Source of the DNA: an uncultured Bacilli bacterium
GTDB lineage: Bacteria; Bacillota_I; Bacilli_A; RF39; UBA660
Assembly: GCA_910577505.1 (NCBI GenBank)
Contig: CAJTLN010000003.1
Span: 261,126 to 325,125 of the forward strand
Direction of reading: 5' to 3'
Length of the DNA stretch: 64,000 bases
The notes under the pieces are model-generated. The model was not told the DNA's origin and did no database searches. It saw only the letters and a program-made list of their open reading frames with translations. Position 1 is the first letter of the stretch. The number at the start of each line of letters is the position of its first letter. Position numbers and translations under genes: made by a program. Positions 8,481-17,329 of this stretch are shown in pieces.

Positions 8481-11400
8481 TTATCGTTCTACATCGATTA
8501 GACATTCATGACCATTTAGGTCACATTTTTCAGTTAAGTTATCTTTTTTAACAATATCTAATGACAATGTTTCGTTTTTAATATAATCAGCAAATTTTTC
8601 AACACATTTATCAACATCTGCATCGCCACTATAATATAGCGTTATTCTATCTGCAACATTGAAGTCTTTTGTCTTACGTAATTGTTGAACTTTAGAAACC
8701 ATTTCACGAGCAATACCTTCAAGAATTAATTCTTCAGTTAAAGTAGTTTCAAGAATGATGAAATTGTTATTTTCCATTCCAACATTGAATCCTTCTTTTG
8801 AAGAAATTCTAATCTCAACCATTTCAGAAGTAATTTCTTTTTCTTCGTCACCAATAGTCATAGTTATTAAACCACCTTTTTGTAATTTAGAAATTGAATC
8901 ACTATCAAGGCTTTCTAGTTTAGTTTGAAATTCTTTAATTAGTGGACCAAATACTTTTCCTACAACCTTAAAATTTGGTTTTACAGAAAGGTTCATGTAT
9001 TCATTTAAATCATCAACAAAGACAATATTTTTAATATTTAATTCTTCTTGGATAAGTGGAACTAAGTCTTCGATTAAATCTTTACTCTTACCATCAAGTA
9101 GTGCTTCACTAAGTGGTTGACGAACCTTTATTTTAGTTTCTTCACGTACATAACGTCCGATTGAAATTAAGCTACGAACCAAGTCCATACGAGTTTCAAT
9201 ATGTTCATCAATTAGTGATTCATCATATTCTGGAAAATCAGTTAAGTGAACTGATTTTTCGCCAGTTAATTTAGTGTAGATTTCTTCAGTTACAAATGGA
9301 ACTACTGGAGCTATCATACGACATAGACCAGTTAAAACTTCGTATGTTGTCATATATACAGATTTTTTAGAATCATCTAATTCTGAAGCCCAGAAACGTT
9401 TTCTATTTCTTCTGATATACCAGTTAGATAAGTCTTCTGATACGAATTCTGTAACTGCTTTAACTACTTTATTTAAGTCATATTCTTCATACGATTCTGT
9501 AACATATTTTAATAATTTATTGTATTTAGATAATAACCATTTATCGATTTCTTCACGATTTTTATATGGAACATTACATTTTTCAATATCGATATTATCA
9601 GTATTGGCATATAAAGCAAAAAAGCTATATGTATTTTTTAGTGGATTAAAGAATTTAGAGTACACTTCTTTTAGTCCATTCATATCGAAACGAAGTGGTG
9701 TCCATACTGGTGAAACATAAGGTAAATAGAATCTAACTACGTCAGCACCATATTCTTTCATAGTTGTAAATGGTTCAACAATATTACCTTTAGATTTAGA
9801 CATCTTTTTACCTTCTGCATCTTGAATAAGGTCGTTAACTAAGACATTTTTAAATGGAGCGCAACCTTTTAAGAATGTAGAGATGATGATTAAAGTATAG
9901 AACCATCCTCTAGTTTGGTCGATTCCTTCACAGATAAAGTCTGCTGGGAATTGATCTTCAAAGATACTCTCATTTTCAAATGGCCAGTGATATTGAGCAA
10001 ATGGCATTGATCCTGAATCGAACCAACAATCAATAACATCTTTAGTACGAGTCATTGGCTTACCACATTTTGGACATTTTAGATGAACGTTATCAACGTA
10101 TGGTCTATGTAAATCGATTGTTTCGTCAATATCTTCAATAGCTTTTTCAACTAATTCTTTACGAGAACCAATCATTTCGTCATGACCACATTCACAAGTC
10201 CAGTAAGGTAGTGGTGTTCCCCAATATCTACTTCTTGAAATAGCCCAATCATTCATGTTTTCTAGCCAGTTACCAAAACGCTTTTCACCAACGTATGCAG
10301 GATACCAATTAACTTTTTTATTTGCTTCTACTATTTGGTCTTTAATGTCTGTAACTTTTAAATAGTAAGAAGGTTTTGAATAATAAACAAGTGGTGAATC
10401 ACATCTCCAACAATGTGGATAGTTGTGAACCATTTTTTGTTTTTTAAATAATTTATCATTTTCTTTTAAGTATTTAACTACTTCTTTATCAGCATCAAAT
10501 ATTAACATTCCAGTCCAAGGGCCTTCAGTGTATTTACCATCTTCACCTACTGGATTTAAGTATGGTAGATTATATTTTTTACCTACTTTAGAGTCATCTT
10601 CACCGAATGCTGGAGCAATATGAACTATACCAGTACCATCTTCTGCTGTAACATAATCATCTACAGTTACAAAGAAGGCTTTCTTATCGACTGGTAATTC
10701 TGGAATTAATTGTTCATATTCCATATATTCTAGGTCAGTACCTTTATATGTTTCTAGAACTTCTACTTCTTCACCTAATACTTTAGATACTAATGATTCA
10801 GCTAAGATAAATTTATAGTTTCCTGATTTTACTTTAACATAAGTAAGGTTAGGATTAACACATAGAGCTACATTTGAAAGTAATGTCCAAGGTGTTGTTG
10901 TCCATACTAAGAAATATACATCTTCGTCAACTTTTTTCATTGGAACGATAACTGTTTCAACTGTATCTTCTTTATATCCTTGAGCTACTTCGTGGGAAGC
11001 TAACCCTGTTCCACAACGTGGGCAGTATGGTAATATTTTATGTCCTTCATAGAATAATCCTTTATTAAAGAATTCTTTTAAAATATACCACTCAGTTTCA
11101 ACATAGTTACAATCATATGTAACATATGGATCTTCGACATCAATAAATTGGCCCATTTTTTCTGTTAAATCAGTAAATGCTTCTTTATTTTTCCAAACTG
11201 ATTCTTTACATTTTTCATTAAATTCTTTAATACCGTATTTTTCGATATCTTGTTTTCCAGTAAATCCTAATTCTTTTTCAACTTGCAGTTCCACTGGAAG
11301 ACCATGAGTATCCCATCCTACTTTTCTTACTACTCTTTCACCTTTCATTGTATGATATTTAGTAAATGAGTCTTTTAAGAATTTAGCCAACATATGATGT

Positions 11401-11573
11401 AGCCCAGGATAACCATTTGCAGTTGCTGGTCCATCATAGAAAACGAACTTTTTAGCCTTAGCACGATTAGCTAGAGTTTCTTTATAAATAGATTGTACTC
11501 CACCCCAATTCTTAAGAGTATCTGCTTCTACTTCTGATGCTAATCTCTTATCTAGTTCTTCAAACTTTCTCAT
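8481..11573 (-). CDS. ileS: Isoleucyl-tRNA synthetase, type 2
   Basis: Class I synthetase that charges tRNA-Ile. The 1030-residue length, the HIGH-equivalent GYPGLHHMLAKF near residue 55 and KMSKSKGN near residue 595 fit the type 2 (eukaryote-like) IleS family rather than the shorter Bacillus type 1 enzyme. Editing-domain and anticodon-binding regions are complete, and CPRCGTG and CPKCGKPM are possible zinc sites. Its ATG overlaps the TGA of the CYTH gene upstream, so both are read from one message controlled by the T-box leader at 12141-12372. Type 2 enzymes are known to be poorly inhibited by mupirocin. Confidence 0.97.
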   Translation of the reverse strand: MRKFEELDKRLASEVEADTLKNWGGVQSIYKETLANRAKAKKFVFYDGPATANGYPGLHHMLAKFLKDSFTKYHTMKGERVVRKVGWDTHGLPVELQVEKELGFTGKQDIEKYGIKEFNEKCKESVWKNKEAFTDLTEKMGQFIDVEDPYVTYDCNYVETEWYILKEFFNKGLFYEGHKILPYCPRCGTGLASHEVAQGYKEDTVETVIVPMKKVDEDVYFLVWTTTPWTLLSNVALCVNPNLTYVKVKSGNYKFILAESLVSKVLGEEVEVLETYKGTDLEYMEYEQLIPELPVDKKAFFVTVDDYVTAEDGTGIVHIAPAFGEDDSKVGKKYNLPYLNPVGEDGKYTEGPWTGMLIFDADKEVVKYLKENDKLFKKQKMVHNYPHCWRCDSPLVYYSKPSYYLKVTDIKDQIVEANKKVNWYPAYVGEKRFGNWLENMNDWAISRSRYWGTPLPYWTCECGHDEMIGSRKELVEKAIEDIDETIDLHRPYVDNVHLKCPKCGKPMTRTKDVIDCWFDSGSMPFAQYHWPFENESIFEDQFPADFICEGIDQTRGWFYTLIIISTFLKGCAPFKNVLVNDLIQDAEGKKMSKSKGNIVEPFTTMKEYGADVVRFYLPYVSPVWTPLRFDMNGLKEVYSKFFNPLKNTYSFFALYANTDNIDIEKCNVPYKNREEIDKWLLSKYNKLLKYVTESYEEYDLNKVVKAVTEFVSEDLSNWYIRRNRKRFWASELDDSKKSVYMTTYEVLTGLCRMIAPVVPFVTEEIYTKLTGEKSVHLTDFPEYDESLIDEHIETRMDLVRSLISIGRYVREETKIKVRQPLSEALLDGKSKDLIEDLVPLIQEELNIKNIVFVDDLNEYMNLSVKPNFKVVGKVFGPLIKEFQTKLESLDSDSISKLQKGGLITMTIGDEEKEITSEMVEIRISSKEGFNVGMENNNFIILETTLTEELILEGIAREMVSKVQQLRKTKDFNVADRITLYYSGDADVDKCVEKFADYIKNETLSLDIVKKDNLTEKCDLNGHECLIDVER

Positions 11574-12121
11574 TGTTTATTCTCCTCCATTTCAAAATTC
11601 AAATCTGCTAAATGTTCACCATCATGCCCATAATGAGTATAGATACTGGCAACATCTAGAGTTACTATTTCAGTTTTATCTATTCCTAATTTCTCTAAGC
11701 AATTATATACAGCTTCTTCTGATGGACCTTCTATTTCCATATATTCTGGGATTAGTGGCCATCTATCAAGATCTAATTCTACGCCATCAAGAATATATTG
11801 TGTACGTTTATTTTGTTGAAATCCACGATTATGATAACCTAGTACTTCTAATATCTCATTAGCTTTATCAAAATCACTAACTTCAATTTCTAATTCTTTA
11901 GTACCATCCACAGTTTTTGCTTCAATATCTTTAATAGTTATTGTTGATGTAGTACCATTGGTTCTAAGTCTTATCCATTTGTTATCACATTTAGGTTTTA
12001 GATCATATACTAGTCTTTGTTGTAAAGCGCTGAATTTAAATTCTGCTCCAAGACTTTCTAACTTTTTAACCATTTCATCATGATTGATTTCTAATACTCT
12101 TACCTCATATTCAGTATTCAT
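11570..12121 (-). CDS. CYTH-domain protein (class IV adenylate cyclase/triphosphatase family)
   Basis: The 183-residue protein starts with the CYTH signature ExExR (EYEVR at 4-8) and has the alternating charged strand motifs of the triphosphate tunnel fold: KWIRLRTNG, TITIKDIE, KELEIEV, KRTQYILDGVELDLDRWP and PEYMEIEGP. CYTH enzymes bind triphosphates with a divalent metal; members make cAMP or hydrolyse thiamine triphosphate or polyphosphate, and which applies here is unknown. It is the first gene after an Ile-type T-box and overlaps ileS by four bases, so its expression follows charged tRNA-Ile levels, an unusual partner for this family. Confidence 0.88.
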   Translation of the reverse strand: MNTEYEVRVLEINHDEMVKKLESLGAEFKFSALQQRLVYDLKPKCDNKWIRLRTNGTTSTITIKDIEAKTVDGTKELEIEVSDFDKANEILEVLGYHNRGFQQNKRTQYILDGVELDLDRWPLIPEYMEIEGPSEEAVYNCLEKLGIDKTEIVTLDVASIYTHYGHDGEHLADLNFEMEENKQ

Positions 12122-12140
12122 TAAGCATTCCTCCTAAATA

Positions 12141-12372
12141 AAAAAAACATTCATAAGTTTAAGGGCGAACTAAAAGTCCGTGGTACCACCTTAATTTATG
12201 AATGAATCATACACTTAATACTTGTAACGTAAGTAAACGTTTATTCTTACTATTTTCAGAATAACACATCAGAAGTGATTTTCAATATACTTTCATATGC
12301 TAATCTTGCACCAAAGTGATTAGCTCTCTTGAAACTACTTATATATTGACGTCTTCATCAATTGCTTTACGT
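12141..12372 (-). ncRNA. T-box riboswitch for the CYTH-ileS operon
   Basis: On the minus strand the leader holds the T-box core AAGGTGGTACCACGG (about 12194-12180). Its TGGT would pair with an ACCA tRNA end, as in tRNA-Ile. The terminator stem is CATTCATAA...TTAAGG (12204-12189) pairing with the strand at 12064+ i.e. 12164-12148, followed by seven to eight T. The stem III-like GAGAGCTAATCACTTTGGTGCAAG region lies at about 12327-12304. Stem I appears very short: only a hairpin GGACGT-loop-ACGTC with TTGATGAAG in its loop. The specifier is not certain. An ATT in that loop is possible. Control is by transcription attenuation. Confidence 0.88.
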
Positions 12373-12377
12373 CCACT

Positions 12378-12407
12378 AGTATACAACATTCTAAGATGTA
12401 AAGTCAA
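12378..12407 (-). promoter_or_regulatory. Promoter of the CYTH-ileS operon
   Basis: TTGACT (12407-12402) and TATACT (12383-12378) on the minus strand with an 18-base spacer. Transcription would start near 12371, directly before the T-box stem I hairpin. Confidence 0.7.
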
Positions 12408-12466
12408 TTATTGATTAGAATTTTATTGATATTTTTATTAGTTAAGCTTCTGGGCTAATATAAAAA

Positions 12467-12506
12467 TCTAGATTGATACTACTATAAAATAGTATTCAAA
12501 TCTAGA
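12467..12506 (-). terminator. Probable terminator of the ABC transporter operon
   Basis: An imperfect inverted repeat (TCTAGATTTGAATACTA / TAGTATCAATCTAGA in minus-strand sense) followed by TTTTTATA. It lies about 100 bases past the ATPase stop at 12604. The rest of 12408-12603 is AT-rich and holds only a small five-bp hairpin at 12542-12555; no gene is seen in it. Confidence 0.55.
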
Positions 12507-12603
12507 AAACACAACTGGAAAATATTTGAAGCACTCAAATGTGTCATTTTTATGACGTTTTTCCTATAGAAATTATATTATATATTTTATTAATTATATT
12601 TTA

Positions 12604-13659
12604 TTAATTTTCAAGATAATTAATATTTTCTTTTGTTTTAGAATCAAAGATTTTTATATTATTAAAATAGATTTTATCAGTAATAGACTCTTTACCACTT
12701 TTTAAGATAGTTATTATATCTTTGCTTATTTTTACCTTTAAGATATTTTTATTACCTAGATACTCATTTTCTTGTAATTTATATTTAAGGCCAACACTTG
12801 TAAAAGATATATCTTCTGGACGAACTCCAAATATAATATTTTTATTAACATACTTGTTTAAATTATTATATTTATTATAATCTAACTTTATTTTATTATT
12901 TTGAAAGTCTATATAATAGTCATTATTTTCCTTTAATATTTTACCTTTTAATAGATTTATTTTTTCTTCGCCAAAGAAAGATGCTACGAAAGTATTTTTG
13001 GGATTTTCATAAATAGTTTTAGGAGTGGCATATTGCTCAATACCAGATTTACTTACGACTAATATCTTTCTAGCTAAGTAACTTGCTTCTGTTTGATCAT
13101 GAGTTACATAAATAAATGTAGCATCACTTTTTTTATAAATATTCTTTATCTCTTTTCTCATACTTTGTTTTAATGATGCATCAAGATTAGATAATGGTTC
13201 ATCAAATAAATATATTTTAGGATTTCTAACCAACGCACGTGCTAAACCTACTCTTTGTTGTTCACCTCCACTTAGTTCAGAGGGATAACGGTTAAGTAAT
13301 TGTTTTATATTTAAAGCTTCTGAAACATTATTAACTAATTCATTTATTTTATTTTTAGATAATTTTTGATTTTTTAAACCAAAAGCAATATTTTCTTTAA
13401 CTTTCATACTTTTAAATAAAGCATAATTTTGAAATACAAAAGCTGTATCAGTATTAATTAATTTTTTATTATCATAAAGAATTTCACCATGGCTTTGCTG
13501 TTCAAATCCAGCAAGAAGTCTTAAAAGTGTTGTTTTGCCAGCACCAGATGGACCAACTATACATAAGAATTCATGATTATCTACTGTTAGTGATAAATCA
13601 TCATAAATAACATTCTGGTCATAAGCAAATGTAATATTTTTAAATTCTAGCTTTCCCAT
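12604..13659 (-). CDS. ABC transporter ATP-binding protein
   Basis: ATPase of an ABC importer. In its 351 residues it shows Walker A GPSGAGKTT (near 38), Q-loop VFQNYALF, signature LSGGEQQRVGLARAL (near 133), Walker B YLFDEPLSNLD and the H-loop YVTHDQTEA. A C-terminal extension of about 120 residues (FGVRPEDISF) resembles the regulatory OB/TOBE part of the spermidine/molybdate/sugar ATPases and is longer than in SsuB or TauB. It is the last gene of the operon after the permease and the binding protein. AGGTGAT precedes the ATG. The substrate cannot be read from the sequence. Confidence 0.93.
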   Translation of the reverse strand: MGKLEFKNITFAYDQNVIYDDLSLTVDNHEFLCIVGPSGAGKTTLLRLLAGFEQQSHGEILYDNKKLINTDTAFVFQNYALFKSMKVKENIAFGLKNQKLSKNKINELVNNVSEALNIKQLLNRYPSELSGGEQQRVGLARALVRNPKIYLFDEPLSNLDASLKQSMRKEIKNIYKKSDATFIYVTHDQTEASYLARKILVVSKSGIEQYATPKTIYENPKNTFVASFFGEEKINLLKGKILKENNDYYIDFQNNKIKLDYNKYNNLNKYVNKNIIFGVRPEDISFTSVGLKYKLQENEYLGNKNILKVKISKDIITILKSGKESITDKIYFNNIKIFDSKTKENINYLEN

Positions 13660-13670
13660 TATATCACCTT

Positions 13671-14381
13671 CTATTTATTGAACCACATATATCTACTTTT
13701 TAAGATAAAGTCAAAACATTTATTAACGATGATTGAAAACAATGCGATTACAAGAGCTATCATCCAAACGTTTTTCATATTATACATAAATAAATTATAT
13801 TGAAGTGAACTACCTAATCCAGATGTACCAATTAAATATTCACCCATAATAACACTATTTATAATACTTGATAATAATATCTTAGTACTAATAATAATAC
13901 CTCTTAAATTATTAGGAATTAATATTTTTAAGAGAATATTTAAATAAGATGTACCACAATCTTCTGCTGCTTCAATAATACTTTGATTATTTTTATCTCT
14001 TAAATATCCCAAGATAGTAATAACAAAATTAGGCATAGAACTTATAATACTCATTATACATATTGTCTTATATCCTACTCCAAGTATTGCTATTCCCACT
14101 AACATAATAACCATACGAGGAATAGTATTTAAACGATAAAGTAAGTTTTCTAAATATTTACATTCAAGCCAGTAACAAATAATAACTATAAGCATGTTTA
14201 TTAAAAATGATATGATAAATATTATAGCTATAAAACCAAGTGTAGATTTTAGAGCACTTAAGATAGGTAATATATCACTTTTAAATAGGATATTAGAAGG
14301 ACGAGGAATAATCGTTGTATTGATTACTCCTAAGTAACCAAATAGTTCTAATATGACTATAACTAATATATCAATTAACAT
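13671..14381 (-). CDS. ABC transporter permease (BPD type)
   Basis: A 236-residue inner-membrane permease with about six membrane segments. The ATPase-contact EAA loop is EAAEDCGTSYLNILLKILIP, in the style of the SsuC/TauC nitrate-sulfonate-pyrimidine family. An in-frame ATG at 14393 exists, but AGGG five bases upstream favours the ATG at 14381. It lies eleven bases upstream of the ATPase gene and 19 bases after the binding-protein gene, so it completes a single importer. Confidence 0.88.
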   Translation of the reverse strand: MLIDILVIVILELFGYLGVINTTIIPRPSNILFKSDILPILSALKSTLGFIAIIFIISFLINMLIVIICYWLECKYLENLLYRLNTIPRMVIMLVGIAILGVGYKTICIMSIISSMPNFVITILGYLRDKNNQSIIEAAEDCGTSYLNILLKILIPNNLRGIIISTKILLSSIINSVIMGEYLIGTSGLGSSLQYNLFMYNMKNVWMIALVIALFSIIVNKCFDFILKSRYMWFNK

Positions 14382-14400
14382 TTTAACCCTCATCTCTAAG

Positions 14401-15312
14401 TTATTTTACTTCATAATAAACTTTGTTATATTCAACTTTTTTCATATCAGAAATTTTTAAATAATACTCATAATTTTCTTCTGATAAAGTTAAATCTTTA
14501 CTCCATACTTTATCTTTTTTAAATGTTTCTATTATTTGAGTTAGTACTTCAATGTCTTCAAAATCCATTAAACTTCCAACAGATTCAGCTATTTCTTTTG
14601 AATCTGTTTCATAGATGTACTTAATAGCTTCTCTTATTCCTTTATTAAATTTTTGATGTTTTGTATCATTAACATTACTTTCTTTTACTAATATGCAATT
14701 AAAGGGAATATCATCATATAAGCTATTCATTGATTTAGACTTGTAACCTTTATTTATTAAGTTGGTTGCAAATGGTTCAAAAGCCATAATAGCATCAACA
14801 TCATGATTTAAAAAATACGTTACTCCTTCTTGAGGACTTAATTTAGCTTCAATTTTATAATCTGTAGTTTTTTCTAATATTGTATTAGGTAGTCCACCTT
14901 GCTTAGCACTAACAATTGTTTTTATTTTGTTTATTGGTTTTTTACTTATTAAAGTCATACCTCCACGAGTAGTCATTTGACCTATAGTAACTATTCTATT
15001 TTCTTCATTTGATGAAGTTATAACAACGTTTAAACTATTTATAGCTGAATCTATTTCATCAGATAATAACATAGTGTTAACAATATCTCCACCAGTGGTA
15101 TTAATGTATTCAACTTTTAATCCATCAAACATGTCTTTGGATATACCAACAAATACTGGTAAGTATAGTGGAGACTTGGTTATTCCTGCTACTTTATATT
15201 CCAATGTTTCTTTGTTTTCTTCTTTTTTAGTAAAGTGACTTATTAAGACACTTCCTATTATTAGGAGAAAAACTAATACTCCTAATAAATATTTAATTAT
15301 TTTTTTGTTCAT
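14401..15312 (-). CDS. ABC transporter substrate-binding protein (NMT1/SsuA-like)
   Basis: A 303-residue extracytoplasmic solute-binding protein with a single N-terminal hydrophobic anchor (KYLLGVLVFLLIIGSVLI) and no lipobox Cys, so it is probably held as an uncleaved anchor. The body looks like the NMT1/THI5-SsuA class: SPLYLPVFVGISKDMF, LLSDEIDSAINS, and a mid-protein DAIMAFEPFA. These bind small molecules such as thiamine precursors, sulfonates or riboflavin; which one is unknown. AAAGGA nine bases upstream favours the ATG at 15312 over that at 15321. Confidence 0.85.
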   Translation of the reverse strand: MNKKIIKYLLGVLVFLLIIGSVLISHFTKKEENKETLEYKVAGITKSPLYLPVFVGISKDMFDGLKVEYINTTGGDIVNTMLLSDEIDSAINSLNVVITSSNEENRIVTIGQMTTRGGMTLISKKPINKIKTIVSAKQGGLPNTILEKTTDYKIEAKLSPQEGVTYFLNHDVDAIMAFEPFATNLINKGYKSKSMNSLYDDIPFNCILVKESNVNDTKHQKFNKGIREAIKYIYETDSKEIAESVGSLMDFEDIEVLTQIIETFKKDKVWSKDLTLSEENYEYYLKISDMKKVEYNKVYYEVK

Positions 15313-15328
15313 AATAATCATTCCTTTT

Positions 15329-15727
15329 TTATTTAGTTATTTGTGATTTTAAATTCTTAGTATATTTTCTAGGAGCAGATATAACAATATCTTCTTCTAA
15401 ATCTAGAGTAGACAAATAATCTTTTAAAGTTATTAAAGCTTCTCTTTTAGTCATTGTTGGGATGTTAAAGCCAGTTAATTCATCAATACTTATTGGTTCT
15501 TCTATTTCTCTTATAGTTCCAAAACCGACTATTCCTTCTTTTTTGTATGTCTTAAATTCAAAGATGTCACGATACTTGTTTTCCTTTTTCTTCTCTGCTA
15601 TTGTGTAGTATTCTTTTTCATACATAGATTCAGAAGAATAATATATTTCACCATCAGGTACTAAATAAATTAGTTCACTAACATGTAAAATATACAAGTT
15701 TCTTGTTGCGTAATTTTTTTCTTTCAT
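15329..15727 (-). CDS. Unknown small soluble protein, first gene of the ABC operon
   Basis: Not recognised. The 132-residue protein is charged and without signal peptide or membrane segment. It has a Tyr-rich central stretch (GEIYYSSESMYEKEYYTIAE) and a TKREALITLKDYLS helix. AAGGGA eight bases before the ATG at 15727 favours that start over ATGs at 15745 and 15736. Being first in the importer operon, it may be a sensor or an enzyme using the imported compound, but nothing in the sequence shows which. Confidence 0.65.
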   Translation of the reverse strand: MKEKNYATRNLYILHVSELIYLVPDGEIYYSSESMYEKEYYTIAEKKKENKYRDIFEFKTYKKEGIVGFGTIREIEEPISIDELTGFNIPTMTKREALITLKDYLSTLDLEEDIVISAPRKYTKNLKSQITK

Positions 15728-15774
15728 TTTTGTCATTCCCTTCATAAGTGGATTAGCTTCCTCTTACATATAGT

Positions 15775-15803
15775 ATATTACACCATAAGTATTTTTATGT
15801 CAA
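15775..15803 (-). promoter_or_regulatory. Promoter of the ABC transporter operon
   Basis: Consensus TTGACA (15803-15798) and TAATAT (15780-15775) on the minus strand with a 17-base spacer. The 5' leader is only about 40 bases, too short for a TPP riboswitch. Confidence 0.85.
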
Positions 15804-15858
15804 TATATTTAGATTATTTTTTTTAAAATTTTATTTATAGATTAATATAATAGATTTA

Positions 15859-15867
15859 TGGTATAAT
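15859..15867 (+). promoter_or_regulatory. Extended -10 promoter for the phosphohexomutase gene
   Basis: TGGTATAAT is a perfect extended -10, 25 bases before the ATG at 15893; no clear -35 is seen. It is divergent from the ABC operon promoter. Confidence 0.65.
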
Positions 15868-15892
15868 TTTTGTAGAATGGAGAGATTAATAA

Positions 15893-17263
15893 ATGGATAA
15901 AAATATATTCCGTGAATATGATATTCGTGGTGTTTACCCTACTCAGATAAATGAGGATGTTGCTTACACAGTTGGTAGAAGTTATGGTTCTTATATACAA
16001 GAGAAATTAAAAAGAAATATATGTGGTGTTGGTAGAGACAATCGTCTTTCTAGTCCTCAACTTGTCAAAGAATTAATTAGAGGTATTACTGAATCTGGAT
16101 GTAACGTTATTGATTTTGGCTTAGTTACAACTCCAATGTATTATTATGCTTGCTTAAAAGCTAATGTTATTATTGGTGTTATGGTAACTGCTTCACATAA
16201 TCCTAAAGATGATAATGGATTTAAATTTAGTTTTGATCATTTAGGAAATGCTCGTGGAGAACAAATTTATGATTTTAGAGATTATACTTTAGAAGGAAAG
16301 TTCTTAAATGGTAATGGCGAAATTACAGAATTTGATCCTAGAGATTATTATAAGAGTTTCATAAAAGAAAATATTGAAATGGGCAATAGAAAAATTAAAG
16401 TTGTATTGGATTGTGGAAATGGTACTACTTCTTTATATGCTAAAGATATATATTCACAATTTGATAATTTGGATATAACGATGATATGTGATGAATCTGA
16501 TGCTAATTTCCCAAATCATCATCCAGATCCTTCTGTACCAGAGAATAATAAAATGCTTATGGATAAAGTCATGGAAATTGGTGCCGATATAGGAATTGGA
16601 TTTGATGGTGATGGTGATAGGGTTGGATTTATTACTGAAAATGGTGAATTCATGCCAATAGATAAAGCTATGATTGCTTATATTAGAGATATAAATGATA
16701 AAGTTACTAATAAATCTTATCTTTACGATGTAAAATGTGGTAAAGCTTTGGAAGATGAAATTATCAAGTTAGGTGGTACTCCAATCATCTATAGAACTGG
16801 TAATTCTTGGACAAGATATGAAGTAAATAAAAATAAGTATCCTTTTGGAGGAGAATATTCTGGGCACATGTATTTTACAGATAGATGGCCTGGATTAGAT
16901 AGTGGCTTATATAATGGACTTAGAATGTTAGAAATTATGAGTCATACTGATAAAAAATTTAGCGAATTAGTTGATGGTATAAATACTTACTATAATACGC
17001 CAGAAATTAAAATTGCTGTTACTGATGAAACAAAATTTGGTATTGTTGATAATGTTAAAGCATACGCTATAAGTAAAGGATATAAGATTATTGATGTTGA
17101 TGGAGTTAGAGTTCAATTTGAAGATGGTTGGGCTTTAGTTAGAGCAAGTAATACTGGTCCAAATTTAACTATGAGATTTGAAGCTAATACAAAGGAAAGA
17201 TTAAATGAAATCAAAGAGGAATTTGAAAAAGTAATTAATGAAAGCTTAGATAGTATAAAATAA
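15893..17263 (+). CDS. Phosphomannomutase/phosphoglucomutase
   Basis: A 456-residue alpha-D-phosphohexomutase that moves phosphate between C1 and C6 of a hexose. It feeds surface polysaccharide and nucleotide-sugar synthesis. The active-site phosphoserine is in VTASHNPKDDNG (near residue 102), the magnesium loop is GFDGDGDRVG (near 243), the sugar-binding loop is GGEYSGHMYF (near 322), and the phosphate-binding RASNTGPNLTMRFEA is near the end. The architecture is that of the ManB/AlgC bifunctional group, not GlmM. It is monocistronic: own extended -10 promoter and a terminator directly at the stop. Confidence 0.95.
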   Translation: MDKNIFREYDIRGVYPTQINEDVAYTVGRSYGSYIQEKLKRNICGVGRDNRLSSPQLVKELIRGITESGCNVIDFGLVTTPMYYYACLKANVIIGVMVTASHNPKDDNGFKFSFDHLGNARGEQIYDFRDYTLEGKFLNGNGEITEFDPRDYYKSFIKENIEMGNRKIKVVLDCGNGTTSLYAKDIYSQFDNLDITMICDESDANFPNHHPDPSVPENNKMLMDKVMEIGADIGIGFDGDGDRVGFITENGEFMPIDKAMIAYIRDINDKVTNKSYLYDVKCGKALEDEIIKLGGTPIIYRTGNSWTRYEVNKNKYPFGGEYSGHMYFTDRWPGLDSGLYNGLRMLEIMSHTDKKFSELVDGINTYYNTPEIKIAVTDETKFGIVDNVKAYAISKGYKIIDVDGVRVQFEDGWALVRASNTGPNLTMRFEANTKERLNEIKEEFEKVINESLDSIK

Positions 17264-17293
17264 AAAAGAACGATTATTTACTCGTTCTTTTTT
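17262..17293. terminator. Intrinsic terminator after the phosphohexomutase
   Basis: A perfect 12-bp inverted repeat (AAAAAAGAACGA / TCGTTCTTTTTT) with an 8-base loop. The T-rich arm allows termination on both strands. Confidence 0.85.
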
Positions 17294-17329
17294 ATTTAAG
17301 TCAATACTTTATCTTTTCAATATTATCTA

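Noticed and set aside
12542..12555. Small hairpin GTCAT-TTTT-ATGAC as a plus-strand terminator or RNA gene.
   Set aside because: Only five base pairs and no plus-strand transcript expected there; kept as unexplained.
15745..15803. TPP or other riboswitch ahead of the ABC operon.
   Set aside because: The leader between the consensus promoter and the first gene is about 40 bases and lacks the TPP motifs.
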